From Prescottella equi (GTDB lineage Bacteria; Actinomycetota; Actinomycetes; Mycobacteriales; Mycobacteriaceae): 64,000 nt of DNA. The translations under genes and the position numbers were made by a program. How positions within the stretch are numbered: the first letter of the stretch is position 1; each line of letters begins with the position of its first letter. Under the pieces are notes generated by a model that made no database searches, was not told the origin of the DNA, and worked only from the letters and a program-made list of their open reading frames with translations. Positions 9,501 to 21,910 of the stretch are shown piece after piece. The stretch is taken from assembly GCF_020171745.1 (NCBI RefSeq), contig NZ_JAIVAH010000006.1, forward strand, positions 87,076 to 151,075, written 5' to 3'.

Positions 9501-12500
9501 CGCTGCGGAGTCACCGACTCGACAACCTGCTCGAACGGCAAGTCCGCATGTTCGAACGCAGCGAGATCGCGCTCCCGCACTGCCTCGAGCAGATCGGTCA
9601 CCGACCCCGCTGGGTCCACGTCCGACCGGAGCGCGACCGTGTTCACGAACATGCCCACCGCCGAGTCCAATCGTGGCTCGCCACGTCCGGACAGTGCCGT
9701 CCCGATCGTGACGTCGCGGCTGCGGCCGAGCCGAGACGTCACCACGGCCAGGGCAGCATGCACGACCATGAACACCGTCACTCGGTGCGTGGTCGCCAAT
9801 CGAACGATCTCCCGGTGCAGGTGAGCCGACACCGACGCACGGTGCGTGCCCCCGGCAAACGTTGCGACTTCCGGCCGTTGCCGGTCTCCGGGCACAGTCG
9901 ATTCGGACGGCGCCCCCTCGAGCGCTTTCCGCCAGAAGGCCAGTTCGCGGCCCCCGCAGGATGTCGGATCCGAAATCTCACCAAGCTGCTCGTACCTGCC
10001 GATGGTGTAGTCGGCGTACTGGATCGGAGAATCCGACCAGAGCGGGGGGCGCCCCTCCATCCGAGCCGCGTACGCGTGAGCGATGTCCGCGGCCAACGGC
10101 GCGGTGGACCACCCGTCGAACGAGATGTGGTGGGCGGCGACAACGAGCACATGGTGGTCACTCGCGATCCGGAGCAGAACACAGCGGACGGGAACCTCCG
10201 ACTCCAGATCGAACGGCGCTGCCGTCAATGCCCTCGCCCGACGGTGCACCTCCGTCGCCTCCACTTCGTGGATGGGCAGCGTGTGCTCGGTCCGGGGCCG
10301 AACTGCTTGGTGCGGACCGTCTTCTCCCTCCGGATAGAACGTGCGCAGCACCTCGTGCCGCTCCGACACGTCGACGAGTGCGGCCGCTAGGGCTCCCGAG
10401 TCGAGGTCGCCGCGCAGTCGCAAACCGAAGGCGATGTTGTACGCCCCCGAGTCAGGCTCCATTCGATGAAGGATCCACAAACGCCGCTGTGCCGGAGACA
10501 AAGGCACGAGTGCCGGTCGATCTCGGACAAGCGGCGAGGGCACAGCCGTCCGCGCCGTTCCGATGCGGACCGCCAGTTCTCGCACCGTCGGGGATTCGAA
10601 GACGTCTCGGACCGTCACATCCCGTCCGAGGTCGTCGCGCAGTCTTCCGACCACCCTCGTTGCACTGAGGGAGTTCCCTCCGGAACTGAAGAAGTCGGTG
10701 TCGACTCCGGTAACCGGAACACCGAGGACTTCCGAGAAAATCTGTGCGACCGCGATCTCGTCGACGCCCTTGGGTGATCGGCCCGCACCACCGTCGAAGT
10801 GCGGCGCGGGGAGGGCACCGTAGTTCACCTTGCCGTGGTTCGTCACCGGAAGCGTGTCCAGGCGGACGATGAATGCCGGGACGAGTGCTGCAGGCAATCG
10901 GTGCCGCGCGAGTTCCCGCACCGAATCGAGATCGGTGTCCGGCGACGCAACCACATAGGACACGAGGCTCCGGTCGCCGGCGCTCGCCTTACCGGCCGTC
11001 GTGACGGCGACACGAACCTCGGGATGGGAGAGGAGCACAGCGTCGATCTCCGACGGATCGACCCGATACCCGCGGATCTTCAACTGCCTGTCCACCCGGC
11101 CGACGAAATCGATTCCGAGCGCCGTCCGCCGGACCAGATCACCACTGCGGTACATACGCTCACCGGGTGCCCCGCCCGGCCGTGCCACGAACGCGGAGGC
11201 CGTGGCCCCGGGCGCCGAATGGTAGCCACGCACCAATTGGTCCCCGGCCAGGTACAGCTCTCCGACTGCCCCCGGGGGGACCGCGTGCAGACGTGTATCG
11301 AGAATCAGCGCGGTCACCCCGCGGATCGGACCTCCCAGCGTTGCCGGACTGTTCGCATCGAGAGGGTCGCCGACGACAGTGACGATTGTCGTCTCCGTGG
11401 GACCGTAGGCATTGAACATGTCGCGGCCGGGCGCCCAGGCACGAATCACACTCTGGGGAAGCACATCACCGCCCACCACGAGTGTCCTCAGCTCGGGAAG
11501 GTCCTCTGGGCGGGCCGGCAGGTCCGACCACACTGCAGTGGTGACGAAGGCATGCGTAATACGCTCGCCACCGATGAAGTCCACGAGCTGAGATCCACCG
11601 TAGATCTCGGACGGTGCAACGACGAGTGTCCCCCCTGCCGCGGTGGCGAGGAGTATCTCCAGAAGTGCACCGTCGAACGTGGGCGCCGCGAAGTGGAGCA
11701 CTCGACAATCTCGATGGACCCGGTATCTCTCGCGCTGCTCCTCTGCGAAGGCGCACAGTCCCCGATGGGTTGCGAGCACGCCCTTCGGACTCCCGGTCGA
11801 TCCGGAAGTGAATACCAGATACGCCGCATGGTCGAGTTCGATCCGCGGCCGATCCCTGCCGGCGACGACAGGGAACGGCGACATCTCGTCGAGCCGAACA
11901 CGAAAGTTCTCATCGTCCAGACAGATCCATTCGAGATCCGACGGCAGCATTTCGAGGTAGCGGCGCAACGTCAGGCCGGCCGCCGCACCGGTGGCACGGA
12001 TCTGCCGTTCGATCCGATCTCGGGGGAATGACGGATCTGCCGGACTGTAGACCACACCCGCTCGAGCACATGCCCACAACGCGATCACCGACTCGAGCGA
12101 ACGCGGCAGAAACACCGTCACGACGTCCTCGGGAAGCCTGCCGGAGGCAAGGAGCAGCCGTGCGAGACGGTTCGCGTACGCATCCAACTCGCGGTAGCTC
12201 AACTCGTCGTCGCCGTGGCGCACGGCCACCCCGTCGGGGTTGACGGTCACGCCGGAATCGAGGATTTCGGAAAGAGTTCGGATCGACTCTGCCGACGGAC
12301 CCGAGTACACAGATGGCACATCCGAATCGGTCAGGTCGATCGAGCCGACGGGCGCTGCCGCGTCCGCCGTCACAGCTTCGAGTACCCGAACCAGCGAGTC
12401 CGCGATCGCGCGTGCGCTCCACGCGTCGTACAGGTCGGTTGCATAGTCCAGGCGGCAGTCGACGCCGCCGTCGTCCACCGGAGCAATCGTCAACTGCATG

Positions 12501-15500
12501 TCGAACTTGGAGGACGTGGTGGAAGTCGGAAGCTCGATGATCTCGACACCGGGTAGTTCGAGCACCGCCGGGTCCTCCAACGACAGCGCCACCTGGAACA
12601 GCGGATGCCTGGACAGCGAATCCGACCCACCGACCGCGTCCACGATCCTGTCGAAGGGAACGTCGGCGTTCGCGAACGCATCGATGTCGACGAGCCGCAC
12701 CCGCCGCAGCAGATCGTCGAATCCGGCTGCCGGATCGAACCGGACCCGCAGCACCAGTGTTCCGACGAACATGCCCACCACGTCGTCGAAGTGCGGATGC
12801 CCACGCCCGGCAGTGGGGGTGCCGATGGCGACGTCCGCGTCCCCGCCGAAACGGTGAATCAGCAGTGTCAACGCCGATTGAACGACCATGAAAAGAGTGA
12901 CGTCGTGGTCGTGGGCGAGTTCACGAATTCGTCCGTGCAGCAAGCGCGGGATGGAGAACTCGAATGTCGCTCCGGCTCCGGTCTGGATGGGTGGACGCTG
13001 CCGATCCGCCGGGAACGTCGATTCCTCCGGCAGCCCGTCGAGTGCATGAACCCAGTACGCCAACTGAGCATTGGCAGCGCCGTCGGATCCGCCTCGACCT
13101 TCGAGGATTCGGTGCTGCCAGAGTGAGAAATCGATGTACTGGAGTGGGTCCGGAGACCACGTCGGTTCGGTCCCGCGAAGCCGTGCGTGATAGGCCGCGA
13201 CCAGATCGGACGCCAGAATTCGCACCGACCATCCGTCGGCCGCGACGTGGTGCACGACGAGCACCAGAACGAAGCCCGCAGAACCGTCGTCGAACAACGA
13301 CACCCGAAACGGGAGTTCGGTAGTGAGGTCGAAGCCCCTGGCAACAGTGTCCGCCAACTTGGCGGACAGGTCACCCACCGGCCGAGGAAGGAGGTCGATC
13401 ACCACGTCGTCCGTGACGTGGAGATACGTCCCCTCGGCGTCTTGCGGGTACACCGTTCGAAGAGCTTCGTGACGCCGGACGACATCCGAGAACGCGATCC
13501 TCAATGCCGTCAGATCGGTTTCGGCGTTCAGCCGCAGCGCAATCGGAAGGTTGTACGCCCCGGACTCGGGGGCGATTCGGTTGATCGTCCATAGCCGCGC
13601 CTGCGCCGGTGCGAGCGAGACGCGTTCGGGTCGCACCTCGCGCGTCGGCGTCGGCAACGAATCGCCCGGTCCCCGGACCACGCGCGCCAGCTGCTCCACG
13701 GTCGGATGTTCGAATACTTCACGGACGCCGATCCGGCGCCCCGTGAGTGCACTCAGTCGGGATGCCAGCCGAGCGAGGGCGAGCGAATCCGCCCCCAATC
13801 GGAAGAGGCTGACCCCGCTGCCGACCGCCGAGACACCGGTCAGTTCTGTGACGAGTTCAGCGATGTGGACTTCGAGCGCGGTCCGAGGGCGCTCCGTCGG
13901 CGCGACCGGGAGGATCGCCGGATCGGGAAGCGCCTCCCGATCGAGCTTGCCGTTGGGCGTCATGGGGAACTGCTCGAGCACGACGATCACAGCCGGGACC
14001 AGGTAGTCCGGCAGCTCGGTGCGCAAACGCGCACGCACGACTTCCGGATCCGGGGTGTGCCCCGACACAGCTGTCACATAGCCGACCAGCATCCCTCCGG
14101 TGTCCGAAGTCCGGACCACCGCGAGCGCCTCCTCGACGTCGGGCAGACGCCGCAACCCGGCCTCGACCTCAGCGAGCTCGATTCGAACACCACGAACCTT
14201 CACCTGCCGGTCCGTTCGGCCCAGGTATTCGAGCGAACCGTCACCGCGCCGGCGCGCACGATCACCGGTCCGGTACATTCGGGTTCCGTTCCGCGCCAAC
14301 GGGTCTGCCACGAAGCGCCCCGCGGTCATCGCCGACCGGGCGAGGTATCCGCGCGCAACCTGCTCGCCACGGACGTACAGCTCGCCGGCGACCCCGATCG
14401 GCACCGGATGGAGGCGTGCGTCGAGGACGACGAGGTCGACGCCGGGCAGTGGCCGGCCGATCGGGCTACCGATCCGACTGCCCACAGCGGTCGACTCGTC
14501 GTCGAGGACGATGAAGCTCGAATGAACAGTCGTCTCGGTGATTCCGTACATGTTGATCAGGCGCGGACGAGTCGGACCCGCCACGGACTGCCATCTACGA
14601 ATGCGGCGGATGTCGACCGCTTCGCCCCCCAGCACCACCTGCTCGACCGAAGCAGGCAGGTGCGGTGCAACCCGCGTCAACTCGTGAAAGGCCGCCGGGG
14701 TCTGGGACAGGATGGTCACCTTCTCCCGCTCCAGCAACTCCACGAACTCCTCGGGGCTGCGAGCGACGTCCGCATCGACGATCACGACCGTTCCCCCGCT
14801 GCACAATGCACCCCACAGCTCCCAAGCGGCGAAGTCGAACGCGAAGGAGTGGAAAAGCGTCCAGACTCCGGCGACGTGAGGCCGGAGACGACCGACTGCC
14901 GAAGCGACCAGGGACGCGATGTTGCCATGGGTGACCACCACCGCCTTGGGGCGGCCGGTGGTACCGGACGTGTACAACGCGTACGCCGCCTCGTCCCGGG
15001 TCGGGATGTGCGCGGGACGGCCGTCGGCCTCCGCCGTGGGGTCGAGCACCACCTCCGGGATGTTGATTCCTGCGATCCGGCCGACCGACACCGACGTGGT
15101 GACGACACAGACAGGCCCCGCGTCGGCCACCATGTCCCGCAGGCGCCGAGCAGGATTCGCCAGGTCCAACGGGAGGTAAGCAGCCCCGGTCTTCAACACC
15201 GCGAGCACTGCGACGACGAATTCCCAGCCCCGCGGGACCGCGACCGCGACAAGTCGCCCGGGGCCCGCCCCTGCACCCGTCAGGCAGGCCGCCAGCGCGG
15301 CCGACCGCCGGTCGAGATCGCGATAGGTCAGTTGGTCGTCCCGCGACACGACGGCCACCGCGTTCGGCGATGCTTCGACCCATCGATCGATCGATGGCAG
15401 AAGCAGATCCGGGACAAGGGTGGACTGAGGAGACGGAAGCTCCCCGCTCGTCGGACCGCAGGCCCCGACCGAGATGTCTCCGATCAGGGCACGTGGATCG

Positions 15501-18500
15501 TCCACGACGGCAGCCAGGACGCTCGTGAGGCCCACCGTCAGAGACCGCACCGTTTCCGCGTCGAAGAGATCAGACGCGTAGGTGACAGTCAGGTCGACGC
15601 TGCCGTCCTCGAGCGGATCGAGCGTGAACTCGAGATCGAATCGAGCAGAGACGGCGGGGACATCGATGTGTTCGACCTCGATCCCCGCGAGGCCGGTCGA
15701 GGGCTGGAGGTGGTTCTGGAAGGCCAGCACGACCTGGAAGACCGGGTGCCGACCGGGAATCCGCTCGGAAACGATGTCGGCCACCAGGTCTTCGAACGGC
15801 AGAATCGAATGCGCGAACGCCTCGAGTCCGACCGACCGCACTCGGTCGAGCAGATCTACGAAGGCGTCACCGAACGCGACACGGGTTCGCAGTGGCACGG
15901 TCACGACGTACATACCGACGGCGCGGTCGAGCGCCGGCGCACCACGCCCGGCGACCGGAACACCGATCACGACATCATCGGTGTCGCCGACCCGAGCGAG
16001 CAGCACGGCCAGAGCCGCATGAACGACCATGAACAGACTCGATCGGTGTGCGGTCGCAAGCGTTTCGAGCGCGGAGACGGTGCGGGGATCCAGACGTGCA
16101 CGCTCGATCGCTGCCGGACCGGACGAGTCTCGGATCCTCCGATGGTCGAAGGGAAGCTGCAGGGAGCCCGGCAGGTTGGCGAGTTCGTCTCGCCAGAATG
16201 CGAGGGCACGCGATCGCCGACTGCGCTCGTCGTCGATCGACCCGAGCATCTTCTGCTGCCACAGCGCGTAGTCGACATACTGGACTACCGGGTCGGCCCA
16301 GACCGGTTCCTTTCCGACAGCGCGTGATTCGTACGCTCTGACCAGGTCATCGGTAAGTGGTGCCGTCGACCAACCGTCTGCCGCGATATGGTGCACGCCG
16401 ACAAGCAACACGTGGTCGTGACGGCCGATCCGGAACAGACGCGCCGCGATCGGGACATCCACGCGTACATCGATGCGGAAGAGGGATCGTTCGCGCACCA
16501 CGGCATCCAGTCCGCCGGCGACGCCCGCATCGACGTCGACCACCTCGAGCGTGGGCACGGCAAGTTCCGTGGTCAGGATCTTCTGAACCGGGCCCCCGGC
16601 GGTATCCGGGTACACGGTTCTGAGGATCTCGTGTCGGTTGATCACGTCGCGGAAAGCAGCCCGCAGGGCACGCAGGTCCAGTCGCCCTCGCAGCCGCATT
16701 GCGACCGGGACGTGGTAGCCCACCGCGCTCGGATCCAGTCGGTTCAGGAACCACATCTGTTCCTGTGCCGGCGACAGTGGCAGCACGTCGGGGCGGTTCT
16801 CGAACGTGGTCGGCAGCCCCCCTCGATCGGCGGTGGCTGCTCCGCCGTCGATGAAAGCGGCCAGAGCACTCACAGTCGAGTGATCGAAGACGTCCTTGAC
16901 CCCGACGGCGACGCCCAGACGCTCTGCCAGACGAGCTCCCACACGAGTGGCCGCCAGGGAGTGTCCCCCACGCGCAAAGAAATCATCGACCGCCGAATCG
17001 ACCGCAACGTCGAGAATCTCGCCGAAGACGTCGGCCACGGCGATCTCGGTGGGCGTGGACAAAGGTGTGCGCGTGCGAGCCTGAATCGCCACGACATCCG
17101 GGAGCGCGCCTCGGTCGACCTTGCCGTTCGCGGTGATCGGCAGATCCCGCAACACCGCGACGAAGGCCGGAACCATGTAGTGCGGGAGATTCTTTGCCAC
17201 GAAACCACGGAGCTCGTCGAGGTCGCCCGGGGCCCTTCCGGGGGCAGTGACGTAGGCAAGGATCTCGAGATGACCGTCGGGGCCGGTTCGAGTCGTGCAC
17301 GCGGCATGGGTGACCGACGGATGCGCCTCGAGAACCGATTCGATCTCGCCGAGCTCCACCCGGAAACCTCGAATCTGCACCTGGGTGTCCACGCGCCCGA
17401 CGAAGTCCAGTTGTCCGTCGTCGCCCCAACGGACCAGGTCTCCCGTCCGGTAGATGCGAGAGCCGCCCACGCCATACGGATCGGCGACGAAACGCTCGGC
17501 GCTCAACCCCGGACGACGGTGATACCCGCGTGCCAGACCCACACCACCGATGTACAGCTCACCGACTGCACCTTCCGGAACCATCCGTAGGTGCCGGTCC
17601 AGCACGGTCACGGTCACACCGCGCAGGGGCCGACCGATCGGTGCATGCCCCGCCGAGTCCAACGGAGACGACAGAGTTGCCAACACGGTCGTCTCGGTAG
17701 GACCGTAGGCGTTCAGCATCGTGCGTCCGACCGCCCAGTCCCGGACGACCGGCATCGCGAGGCGATCACCTCCGGAATCGACAACTTCCAGGTGCGGGAG
17801 TCCCGTCCCGTCGGTCACCGACAGAACAGCCGGTGACGAGATGAAGTGCGAGATCCTCTCGTCCAGAAGGAAATCGCGCAGCGCTGTACCACCGAACACT
17901 TCGTCCGGCGCGATCACCAGCGTGGCACCGGATGTGAACGCGAGAAGCCATTCCTGAATCGCTGCGTCGAAACTCGGTGACGCGAAGTGGAGAACTCGGG
18001 CGGAGGCGGAACCTCTGTAGTGACTACGAACCTCCGCAGCCAGATTGGCGAGGCCGGCGTGTGTTACCGCGACTCCCTTCGGCCGCCCCGTGGTACCCGA
18101 GGTGTACAACACATAGGCAACTGCAGCGGGGTCGGTCCGCGCGGGGACTGCGTCCCCTTCATCGGCGTCACCACCGGCATCCGCCAGATACTCGGCGGTC
18201 TCGAGCGAATCGAGATCGATCCAGAAGGGGCCATCGGGCATCGCGGTCGCGCTGTTGCGGATCCCGACTGCGGCCTGGCTGTCTTCGAGGATGTAGCGCC
18301 GACGGTTCCACGGGAGCGTCGGATCGACCGGCATGAACGCCGCCCCGGACCGCGCCACCGCCCAGACCGCGACAACAAGCTCGATCGAGCGCGGAAGTGC
18401 GAGCGCCACCACGGTTTCCGGCCCGACACCCGATCTGACGAGCAGCCTCGCGAGGCGCGCAGATCGCATGTCGAGTTCCGCGTACGTCAACTCGTCGGCG

Positions 18501-19912
18501 CCGGCCCGGATCGCGAGCGCCGACGGAGTGAGCCTGGCCGATCGAGTCAGGATGCTCGACAGTGGCAGTGCCGGCACGGCTTCTCCGCCCACCACACGCG
18601 CCGTGTCGTCGGACAAGCCCAGTTCGATGCCTTCGACCCTCTCCGCGTCGCCCGCACCGAGGAACCTTTCGAGGAACTCGAGAAATCGGCGTAGGTGACG
18701 ATCGATCGTCCGACGCGAGTAGCGAGCCGGATTGGCTTCGAGATCGATGCGCACTGCTTCGCCCGGCACACCGTCGTAGATGTTCAGCGAGACGTCGTCG
18801 ACAGGTCCCGTGGCGAGCACGTGGAACTCGCCCATGCTGTCACCGACTCTGACATCGCGGCGGAAGAGCATGATATTCACCAGGGACCCGAATGCGCGCG
18901 AAGGTGATTCGGACAACTCGGCGAACCGGTAACGCTGGTGACGCAGCGCCGCAGTCAGCTCGGCAGAGACGTCGTCGACGAGTGCACGCACAGTGGTGTC
19001 GGACTCGATCCGCATTCGAAGAGGGACCACGTTGGACAACATCCCACCGGACCGCTTGGCCACCGCCGTCGTGCGCGACGACACCGGAAGACCCATGAGT
19101 ACGTCCCGCCGATCCGCCTTCCGGGCAAGATACGCCGCCCACGCCGCAATCACCCACGGCGCCAACGAGCGATCCACTGTCGAGACGGTTGATGTCCGGG
19201 CGCTGGAGACCAGAGCGAGTGGCGCAGGCCGAGTCCTCGTGGTGCCGCCGGCCAAAGTTGCCGGCACGGGCATCGCCGCGATCCGCGAAGACCAGAAGTT
19301 GCGGTCGCGCGAGAAACGCGTCGAATTCCGATAGGCCTCTTCCTGCGAATGGAGCTGGTCCAGACTCGAACATGTCGGCGCCGGAAAGGGTTCACCTCGG
19401 TGCTCATGCGTGTAGAGCTGCGCGATGCGGTTCATGAGGTTCGTCGCGCCATACCCGTCGAGCGCAACGTGGTGCACCTTGCCGTACCAGTAGAAGTGGT
19501 CGTCGTCCAGGTGTAGCACCGTAGCGGCGATCAATCGGTCGACGGCCATGTCCATCGGTACCGAGCGATCCGAATCCATCCATTCGTGCGCTGAACTCAC
19601 CGGGTCGGCAGCACGGCGAAAATCGATGTACCGCAGACCGTCGACGACGTTGTAGTGCACGAATTGGAAAGGTTCGCCGTCCACCTCGCAGAGGCGGAGG
19701 ACCCCAGATTCGATCTCCCTGGCGGCCCGATCGGTGGCACGCGCCAGCATGTCGACGTCGAGAGCGCCTCGAATCTCCACGTAGTGCGCCATCACGTAGG
19801 GGACCTCGGGAGCAAGTTTCTGCGCGTACCAGATTCCGAGCTGCGCCTCCGACAACGGGAACAGTTCACTGGTGTGCGCCGAGTATTCCTGAGCTGCTTC
19901 AAGATCCGTCAT
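3563..19912 (-). CDS. Pentamodular non-ribosomal peptide synthetase, (C-A-T)x5-TE
   Basis: 5,449 residues from the ATG at 19912, preceded by GGAGGG. HHxxxDG condensation motifs lie near residues 148, 1172, 2221, 3260 and 4285. Adenylation A3 motifs ([11 protein letters not shown] type) lie near 606, 1647, 2700, 3737 and 4757. Carrier sites (GGHSL, LGADSL, GGNSL, GGNSL, GGTSL) lie near 982, 2041, 3078, 4109 and 5130, and a thioesterase (GWSLGG) near 5264. No epimerisation, methylation or reductase domain is visible. The first condensation domain and the thioesterase both resemble EntF, so an acyl or aryl starter is plausible. My reading of the A2 pocket is DFWSVGMVH, close to the threonine code; A1, A3, A4 and A5 I cannot assign. 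No MbtH or PPTase gene is seen nearby. The likely product is an acylated linear or cyclic pentapeptide, probably surface-related given the neighbours. Confidence 0.95.
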   Translation of the reverse strand: MTDLEAAQEYSAHTSELFPLSEAQLGIWYAQKLAPEVPYVMAHYVEIRGALDVDMLARATDRAAREIESGVLRLCEVDGEPFQFVHYNVVDGLRYIDFRRAADPVSSAHEWMDSDRSVPMDMAVDRLIAATVLHLDDDHFYWYGKVHHVALDGYGATNLMNRIAQLYTHEHRGEPFPAPTCSSLDQLHSQEEAYRNSTRFSRDRNFWSSRIAAMPVPATLAGGTTRTRPAPLALVSSARTSTVSTVDRSLAPWVIAAWAAYLARKADRRDVLMGLPVSSRTTAVAKRSGGMLSNVVPLRMRIESDTTVRALVDDVSAELTAALRHQRYRFAELSESPSRAFGSLVNIMLFRRDVRVGDSMGEFHVLATGPVDDVSLNIYDGVPGEAVRIDLEANPARYSRRTIDRHLRRFLEFLERFLGAGDAERVEGIELGLSDDTARVVGGEAVPALPLSSILTRSARLTPSALAIRAGADELTYAELDMRSARLARLLVRSGVGPETVVALALPRSIELVVAVWAVARSGAAFMPVDPTLPWNRRRYILEDSQAAVGIRNSATAMPDGPFWIDLDSLETAEYLADAGGDADEGDAVPARTDPAAVAYVLYTSGTTGRPKGVAVTHAGLANLAAEVRSHYRGSASARVLHFASPSFDAAIQEWLLAFTSGATLVIAPDEVFGGTALRDFLLDERISHFISSPAVLSVTDGTGLPHLEVVDSGGDRLAMPVVRDWAVGRTMLNAYGPTETTVLATLSSPLDSAGHAPIGRPLRGVTVTVLDRHLRMVPEGAVGELYIGGVGLARGYHRRPGLSAERFVADPYGVGGSRIYRTGDLVRWGDDGQLDFVGRVDTQVQIRGFRVELGEIESVLEAHPSVTHAACTTRTGPDGHLEILAYVTAPGRAPGDLDELRGFVAKNLPHYMVPAFVAVLRDLPITANGKVDRGALPDVVAIQARTRTPLSTPTEIAVADVFGEILDVAVDSAVDDFFARGGHSLAATRVGARLAERLGVAVGVKDVFDHSTVSALAAFIDGGAATADRGGLPTTFENRPDVLPLSPAQEQMWFLNRLDPSAVGYHVPVAMRLRGRLDLRALRAAFRDVINRHEILRTVYPDTAGGPVQKILTTELAVPTLEVVDVDAGVAGGLDAVVRERSLFRIDVRVDVPIAARLFRIGRHDHVLLVGVHHIAADGWSTAPLTDDLVRAYESRAVGKEPVWADPVVQYVDYALWQQKMLGSIDDERSRRSRALAFWRDELANLPGSLQLPFDHRRIRDSSGPAAIERARLDPRTVSALETLATAHRSSLFMVVHAALAVLLARVGDTDDVVIGVPVAGRGAPALDRAVGMYVVTVPLRTRVAFGDAFVDLLDRVRSVGLEAFAHSILPFEDLVADIVSERIPGRHPVFQVVLAFQNHLQPSTGLAGIEVEHIDVPAVSARFDLEFTLDPLEDGSVDLTVTYASDLFDAETVRSLTVGLTSVLAAVVDDPRALIGDISVGACGPTSGELPSPQSTLVPDLLLPSIDRWVEASPNAVAVVSRDDQLTYRDLDRRSAALAACLTGAGAGPGRLVAVAVPRGWEFVVAVLAVLKTGAAYLPLDLANPARRLRDMVADAGPVCVVTTSVSVGRIAGINIPEVVLDPTAEADGRPAHIPTRDEAAYALYTSGTTGRPKAVVVTHGNIASLVASAVGRLRPHVAGVWTLFHSFAFDFAAWELWGALCSGGTVVIVDADVARSPEEFVELLEREKVTILSQTPAAFHELTRVAPHLPASVEQVVLGGEAVDIRRIRRWQSVAGPTRPRLINMYGITETTVHSSFIVLDDESTAVGSRIGSPIGRPLPGVDLVVLDARLHPVPIGVAGELYVRGEQVARGYLARSAMTAGRFVADPLARNGTRMYRTGDRARRRGDGSLEYLGRTDRQVKVRGVRIELAEVEAGLRRLPDVEEALAVVRTSDTGGMLVGYVTAVSGHTPDPEVVRARLRTELPDYLVPAVIVVLEQFPMTPNGKLDREALPDPAILPVAPTERPRTALEVHIAELVTELTGVSAVGSGVSLFRLGADSLALARLASRLSALTGRRIGVREVFEHPTVEQLARVVRGPGDSLPTPTREVRPERVSLAPAQARLWTINRIAPESGAYNLPIALRLNAETDLTALRIAFSDVVRRHEALRTVYPQDAEGTYLHVTDDVVIDLLPRPVGDLSAKLADTVARGFDLTTELPFRVSLFDDGSAGFVLVLVVHHVAADGWSVRILASDLVAAYHARLRGTEPTWSPDPLQYIDFSLWQHRILEGRGGSDGAANAQLAYWVHALDGLPEESTFPADRQRPPIQTGAGATFEFSIPRLLHGRIRELAHDHDVTLFMVVQSALTLLIHRFGGDADVAIGTPTAGRGHPHFDDVVGMFVGTLVLRVRFDPAAGFDDLLRRVRLVDIDAFANADVPFDRIVDAVGGSDSLSRHPLFQVALSLEDPAVLELPGVEIIELPTSTTSSKFDMQLTIAPVDDGGVDCRLDYATDLYDAWSARAIADSLVRVLEAVTADAAAPVGSIDLTDSDVPSVYSGPSAESIRTLSEILDSGVTVNPDGVAVRHGDDELSYRELDAYANRLARLLLASGRLPEDVVTVFLPRSLESVIALWACARAGVVYSPADPSFPRDRIERQIRATGAAAGLTLRRYLEMLPSDLEWICLDDENFRVRLDEMSPFPVVAGRDRPRIELDHAAYLVFTSGSTGSPKGVLATHRGLCAFAEEQRERYRVHRDCRVLHFAAPTFDGALLEILLATAAGGTLVVAPSEIYGGSQLVDFIGGERITHAFVTTAVWSDLPARPEDLPELRTLVVGGDVLPQSVIRAWAPGRDMFNAYGPTETTIVTVVGDPLDANSPATLGGPIRGVTALILDTRLHAVPPGAVGELYLAGDQLVRGYHSAPGATASAFVARPGGAPGERMYRSGDLVRRTALGIDFVGRVDRQLKIRGYRVDPSEIDAVLLSHPEVRVAVTTAGKASAGDRSLVSYVVASPDTDLDSVRELARHRLPAALVPAFIVRLDTLPVTNHGKVNYGALPAPHFDGGAGRSPKGVDEIAVAQIFSEVLGVPVTGVDTDFFSSGGNSLSATRVVGRLRDDLGRDVTVRDVFESPTVRELAVRIGTARTAVPSPLVRDRPALVPLSPAQRRLWILHRMEPDSGAYNIAFGLRLRGDLDSGALAAALVDVSERHEVLRTFYPEGEDGPHQAVRPRTEHTLPIHEVEATEVHRRARALTAAPFDLESEVPVRCVLLRIASDHHVLVVAAHHISFDGWSTAPLAADIAHAYAARMEGRPPLWSDSPIQYADYTIGRYEQLGEISDPTSCGGRELAFWRKALEGAPSESTVPGDRQRPEVATFAGGTHRASVSAHLHREIVRLATTHRVTVFMVVHAALAVVTSRLGRSRDVTIGTALSGRGEPRLDSAVGMFVNTVALRSDVDPAGSVTDLLEAVRERDLAAFEHADLPFEQVVESVTPQRSSSSHPLFQVMLAFQNFTPASNDLAGLAIDVVDLAIESARFDLEFAVTEQFGSDGRPGGLDVVAGYAKDLYDPDTVGRIVESLTAVLAAFVADASRPIGDIAFPSAVPRQWGETVADSVLLPSLIASGMSAGESAVALRSDGWEMTYSELDEATNRLARRLIARGAGPEQVVALCFGRSPEWVVAMWAVAKTGGAFVTIDPEYPRERIDFMLADSGAALILDTRDPDLIDAFVGSEPATARRGSAEPITDADRTTPLRPGHAAYLVYTSGTTGRPKGVCVTHTGLAALASLATTVYEVDARSRVLQNYSANFDAALLEVLLALTTGATLVFAPDGVFGGRDLSRFLREERITHVLSTPSALSTVAPGGLSALRVVAVGGEPCPPELVREWSASLGEIVNAYGPSETTVVAALGRIRGGSAVKVGRPSPGAGIVVLDERLHPVAPGVLGELYVSGSSVARGYLGVPALTAARFVADPGGSGDRMYRTGDLARWDKYGDLEIVGRADDQLKVRGHRIEPGEIDAALAAVDGIMLSRTVGAGDMLISYVALHPTIRLDPIAIRSAVGKKLPAHLVPDQVRVLDSMPMTPNGKIDVAALIKPLAVEDRPIAPGDPLQQAIAEVFADVLGLRPVGIDQDFFALGGNSLSATRVVARIEATTGRMMTVRDLFDGPTARELAEAVSRTRPEYAFPLARRPRPEHIPLAPQQRRLWIASRLEPRSTAYNSAFALRAGAEIESCAFERAVADVLERHEILRTIYPDRDGVPYQRVLAWPKVPIVHSAARPVPKPFDVTAEVPLRITVVAESNGTTLLVFEFHHIAVDGWSMVPFGRDLTHAYRSRLAGRAPDWSPLPVQYADYSLWSAELLGSESDPASTAARCIAFWRDALLGLGDRLPLPWDAVRSGPPSLRGASIDHSCDCDELALARAARVHGVSEFMVVHAAWAAVLARFAGTSDVVVATPTAGRGRRELDDVVGMFVGTTVLRTPVDTAGSVAELFASVRDADLAAFEHSTLPFDAVVEAVRPARSAVAHPLVQVMLTYGAPTGPVETDLAELGLEPVVVESDSIRFDLELDVHSGETGSQVRLRYATDVFAESTAERLVDAFDRMLTVVCTDPSAIVGDVDLDGSGTGRSGDAADRADAPSATLSEVLRDTVAAHRSDTAIRFEDREYTYGCLDEWSDLLASRMAAAGAGPEATVALVLDRSPEFVAALWAVAKTGAAFAALDPKQPGSRIAFMLADSGAVMVATTADHASSLPTDLPRIECARSGGVPPEPMSAPRVHPDQTAYVVYTSGTTGKPKGVSVSHRGVSNMIAAQRNLYEVTSSSRVLHVASPGFDAAIFELVMAAANGAVTVIAAAHEFGGAGLRRLLAAELVSHAVLTPAVLATLDEVGLDALRVLVSAGDVCPPEHVRRWARGRRFFNAYGPSEVTVMATGTAALTANDANGIVPIGQAIPGVRTTVLDRRLRVVPTGAVGELYLGGAGLARAYLGLPGLTASRFVADPSGRTGERLYRTGDLVRFDSRGELLFVGRSDSQVQVGGVRVETEEIDAVLIGHRSVRATATILRDDRLVSFVVTDDPDEDLRAWAMSRLPGRLVPSRIVEVGALPLTMNGKVDRAALATVECVDQTIYSAPEGALELTIADVFGEVLDVREVGRDTGFFDAGGTSLSALRAAHQLSDRLGCEIPVSWLLPDATPASLAEMVERGVAEPVQALDIVLPLYTSGERGAILCVHPAAGVAWSFAGLSRHLGGGWSVYGLQAPGLASGQSYPRAIDDLVDRYVLEIRDAVPHGPYRLLGWSLGGVIAHAIATRLQEQGESVVLLAMLDSVIDVEQSVDSVDLDMAGLVRELEPSVVIGSSSREIDGASAAALLREAGSPFSFLRPATITAMHENSLLAGNLVRRHRPRTFEGDLVFFTAANDSRGGVAPPRQWDPYVSGSVRETRIDCTHAEMTTPAALSEIGRVLAAELEDRGQAERSRSEVSG

Positions 19913-20081
19913 GATTCCCTCCCTCGCCGAGACCGGCGGACACACAGTCTCGGTGGCGTCCAAGAGTTGTCGACCAGCCCCCGGTGTGGTTAGCGTGTTC
20001 TCGATATCTCGTATCAGCGACGCCTCGAGTCGATTTCCCACTGACCCGCTTCGGCGACACGTTCGACAGGAGTCCATCACG
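19913..20081. promoter_or_regulatory. Divergent promoter region between the NRPS and DUF4012 genes
   Basis: 169 bases separate the two start codons. Rightward, TTGTCG near 19965 and TAGCGT near 19990 could be -35 and -10 elements; leftward, several GATAC/GATAT stretches near 20010-20020 could act as -10. Each gene has a purine-rich ribosome binding site at its end of the region (GGAGGG for the NRPS, ACAGGAG for DUF4012). Shared control of both genes is likely. Confidence 0.5.
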
Positions 20082-21842
20082 TTGCCCCGCTTCACTTCCC
20101 GCCATCGACGTCCGATACTCATCGGACTCGGCGTCACAGCCACCGCAATAGTCGCCTACGGCAGCTGGATGGCATACATCGCGTTCCACACGCAATCCGA
20201 ACTCACGGCCGCTCGCGACCAGATCATGATCGCGAAAACCGCTTTGCTCAAGGGCGATACAGAAGGCGCCCGCACGGCTGCCGAGCGTGCGGATCAGCAC
20301 GCGGCCGACGCTGCGGACACCACAGGCTCGCTCATGTGGTCGGTTGCCGAGGGCATTCCGTTCCTGGGCTCCACCTTCACCAGTGTCGACCAGATCGCGA
20401 GTGCTGCATCCGATCTCACCAGTAATGTACTCCCGCCGACGATGGATGCGGGCTCGGCGCTCGCGCCCCGGGAACTGCTGGATCCGGGTGGCCGGGTGGA
20501 TCTGCCGCAGCTGACTGCCGCCGGTCCGGCACTCGAGCGAGCTGCGGCTGCCGCAACCCTCCTCGCCGATCACACCGATACCATCGAGAAGTCCGACATC
20601 ATCGGGGCAGTGGAGGATGCTCGAATCGAGCTGCAGCGACAGGCTCACGATCTCGCCGCCATGCTCGCAAACACCCGAACGGCCGCACAGCTGCTGCCCG
20701 GCATGCTCGGCCAGGACGGCGATCGACGCTACTTCATGGCGTTCCAAACCAACGCCGAGGCCCGTGGTACGGGTGGACTGATCGGCGGCTTCGCCGTCCT
20801 CGCCGCGAGTGACGGTACGGTACGGGTCGACGAGATGGCCGCGAACAAGGAGATCTCGCTGAAACAGCGACCGATCGACCTCGGCCCCGACTTCGAACGC
20901 CTCTACGGCCGCCACCGTGCCACAACGGACTGGCGAAACAGCAACCTGAGCCCGCACTTTCCGTATGCGGGCCGCATCTGGCAGTCGATCTGGGAGCAGG
21001 AGAGCGGTACCGTCGTGGACGGTGCAATCGCCACCGACCCCGTTGCCCTCGGATACATCCTCGACGTGATCGGACCGGTCAAGATGTCCGACGGCGAGGT
21101 CGTGACAGGCGACAACGTCGTCGAGCTCACCGAGTCGACCGCCTACGTTCGCTTCGCGGACGACAACAACGCCCGCAAGGCATACCTGCAGGAACTGGCC
21201 GCACGCGTGGTCGCCAAGATGACCAGCGATGTCAAGAATCCGAGCGGCCTGCTCGAGGCGCTCGGCAAAGCAGTTTCCGAGCGTCGAATCGCAGTCTGGA
21301 GCGCGCATCCGGACGAGCAGGAGATCATTGCCACGACACCCCTGGGATACACCGTGCCGGACGACGCGGCGCCCTACGCCAACGTCGTCGTGAACAACGC
21401 GGCGGGTAACAAGCTGGACTACTACCTCACCCGCGACATCGTGTATTCGGCCGGCACCTGCGAAGCCGATACGCGCAGGTCGACAGTGACCGTGACCCTC
21501 GGAAACGAAACACCGGAAACGACATTGCCCGACTACGTTGCCGGCATGGTGGACAACAGCTCGAACGCACAGCCCGGTACTGCTCGAATGCTTCTGTCGT
21601 TGTACGCAACTCGGGGAGCGAAGTTGATCAAGGCGAGTACCGAGCAGACGCCGCTCTTCGCACTGACCGGGAGCGAGCTGGGGCACCCTGTCTACACCGT
21701 GGATGTCGAGGTACCACGTGGTGCCACCCGAACGGTCACCTTCGAGCTGAACGAACCGACCGCGGCGGGTACCGCGAGCACTCCGCTCCAGCCCCTCGTG
21801 GCACCGGCCACGGTCACGGCGGATGTGCCGCGCTGCGACTAG
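20082..21842 (+). CDS. DUF4012 membrane-anchored protein of polysaccharide loci
   Basis: 586 residues from a TTG at 20082, chosen because ACAGGAG (20066-20072) lies 9 nt upstream; reading further upstream would run into the NRPS promoter region. An N-terminal membrane anchor (about residues 10-32) is followed by a large extracytoplasmic domain. The conserved block [20 protein letters not shown] (about 211-230) is typical of DUF4012. The biochemical role of DUF4012 is not established, but it recurs in actinobacterial exopolysaccharide clusters. Here it diverges from the NRPS and converges on the acyltransferase gene, with a strong shared terminator between them. It may act at the cell surface in glycan polymerisation, transfer or anchoring; this is inference. 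Confidence 0.85.
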   Translation: MPRFTSRHRRPILIGLGVTATAIVAYGSWMAYIAFHTQSELTAARDQIMIAKTALLKGDTEGARTAAERADQHAADAADTTGSLMWSVAEGIPFLGSTFTSVDQIASAASDLTSNVLPPTMDAGSALAPRELLDPGGRVDLPQLTAAGPALERAAAAATLLADHTDTIEKSDIIGAVEDARIELQRQAHDLAAMLANTRTAAQLLPGMLGQDGDRRYFMAFQTNAEARGTGGLIGGFAVLAASDGTVRVDEMAANKEISLKQRPIDLGPDFERLYGRHRATTDWRNSNLSPHFPYAGRIWQSIWEQESGTVVDGAIATDPVALGYILDVIGPVKMSDGEVVTGDNVVELTESTAYVRFADDNNARKAYLQELAARVVAKMTSDVKNPSGLLEALGKAVSERRIAVWSAHPDEQEIIATTPLGYTVPDDAAPYANVVVNNAAGNKLDYYLTRDIVYSAGTCEADTRRSTVTVTLGNETPETTLPDYVAGMVDNSSNAQPGTARMLLSLYATRGAKLIKASTEQTPLFALTGSELGHPVYTVDVEVPRGATRTVTFELNEPTAAGTASTPLQPLVAPATVTADVPRCD

Positions 21843-21858
21843 CCCAGATACGACGGCG

Positions 21859-21895
21859 CCGCCTGCCCTGCACGTAACGCGTGCAGGGCGGGCGG
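21859..21895. terminator. Bidirectional terminator between convergent genes
   Basis: A 16-bp stem (21859-21874 with 21880-21895, one T/G pair) around a 5-nt loop, sitting exactly between the stop codons of the DUF4012 gene (21842) and the acyltransferase gene (21911). Confidence 0.8.
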
Positions 21896-21910
21896 AAGTC
21901 GAGGCCGAGA

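Noticed and set aside
13706..16327. Open + strand frame of 873 codons antisense to the NRPS
   Set aside because: Arg/His/Asp-rich without motifs, lying fully inside recognised C and A domains of the NRPS.
3563..19912. Epimerisation or dual C/E domains in the NRPS
   Set aside because: Every module has a single C domain with an HHxxxDG motif and no second HH-containing domain between T and the next C.
19913..20143. Extra 77 residues at the NRPS N-terminus
   Set aside because: The frame is open further upstream, but GGAGGG precedes the ATG at 19912 and C-domain homology begins just after it. The longer form would overlap the DUF4012 start.
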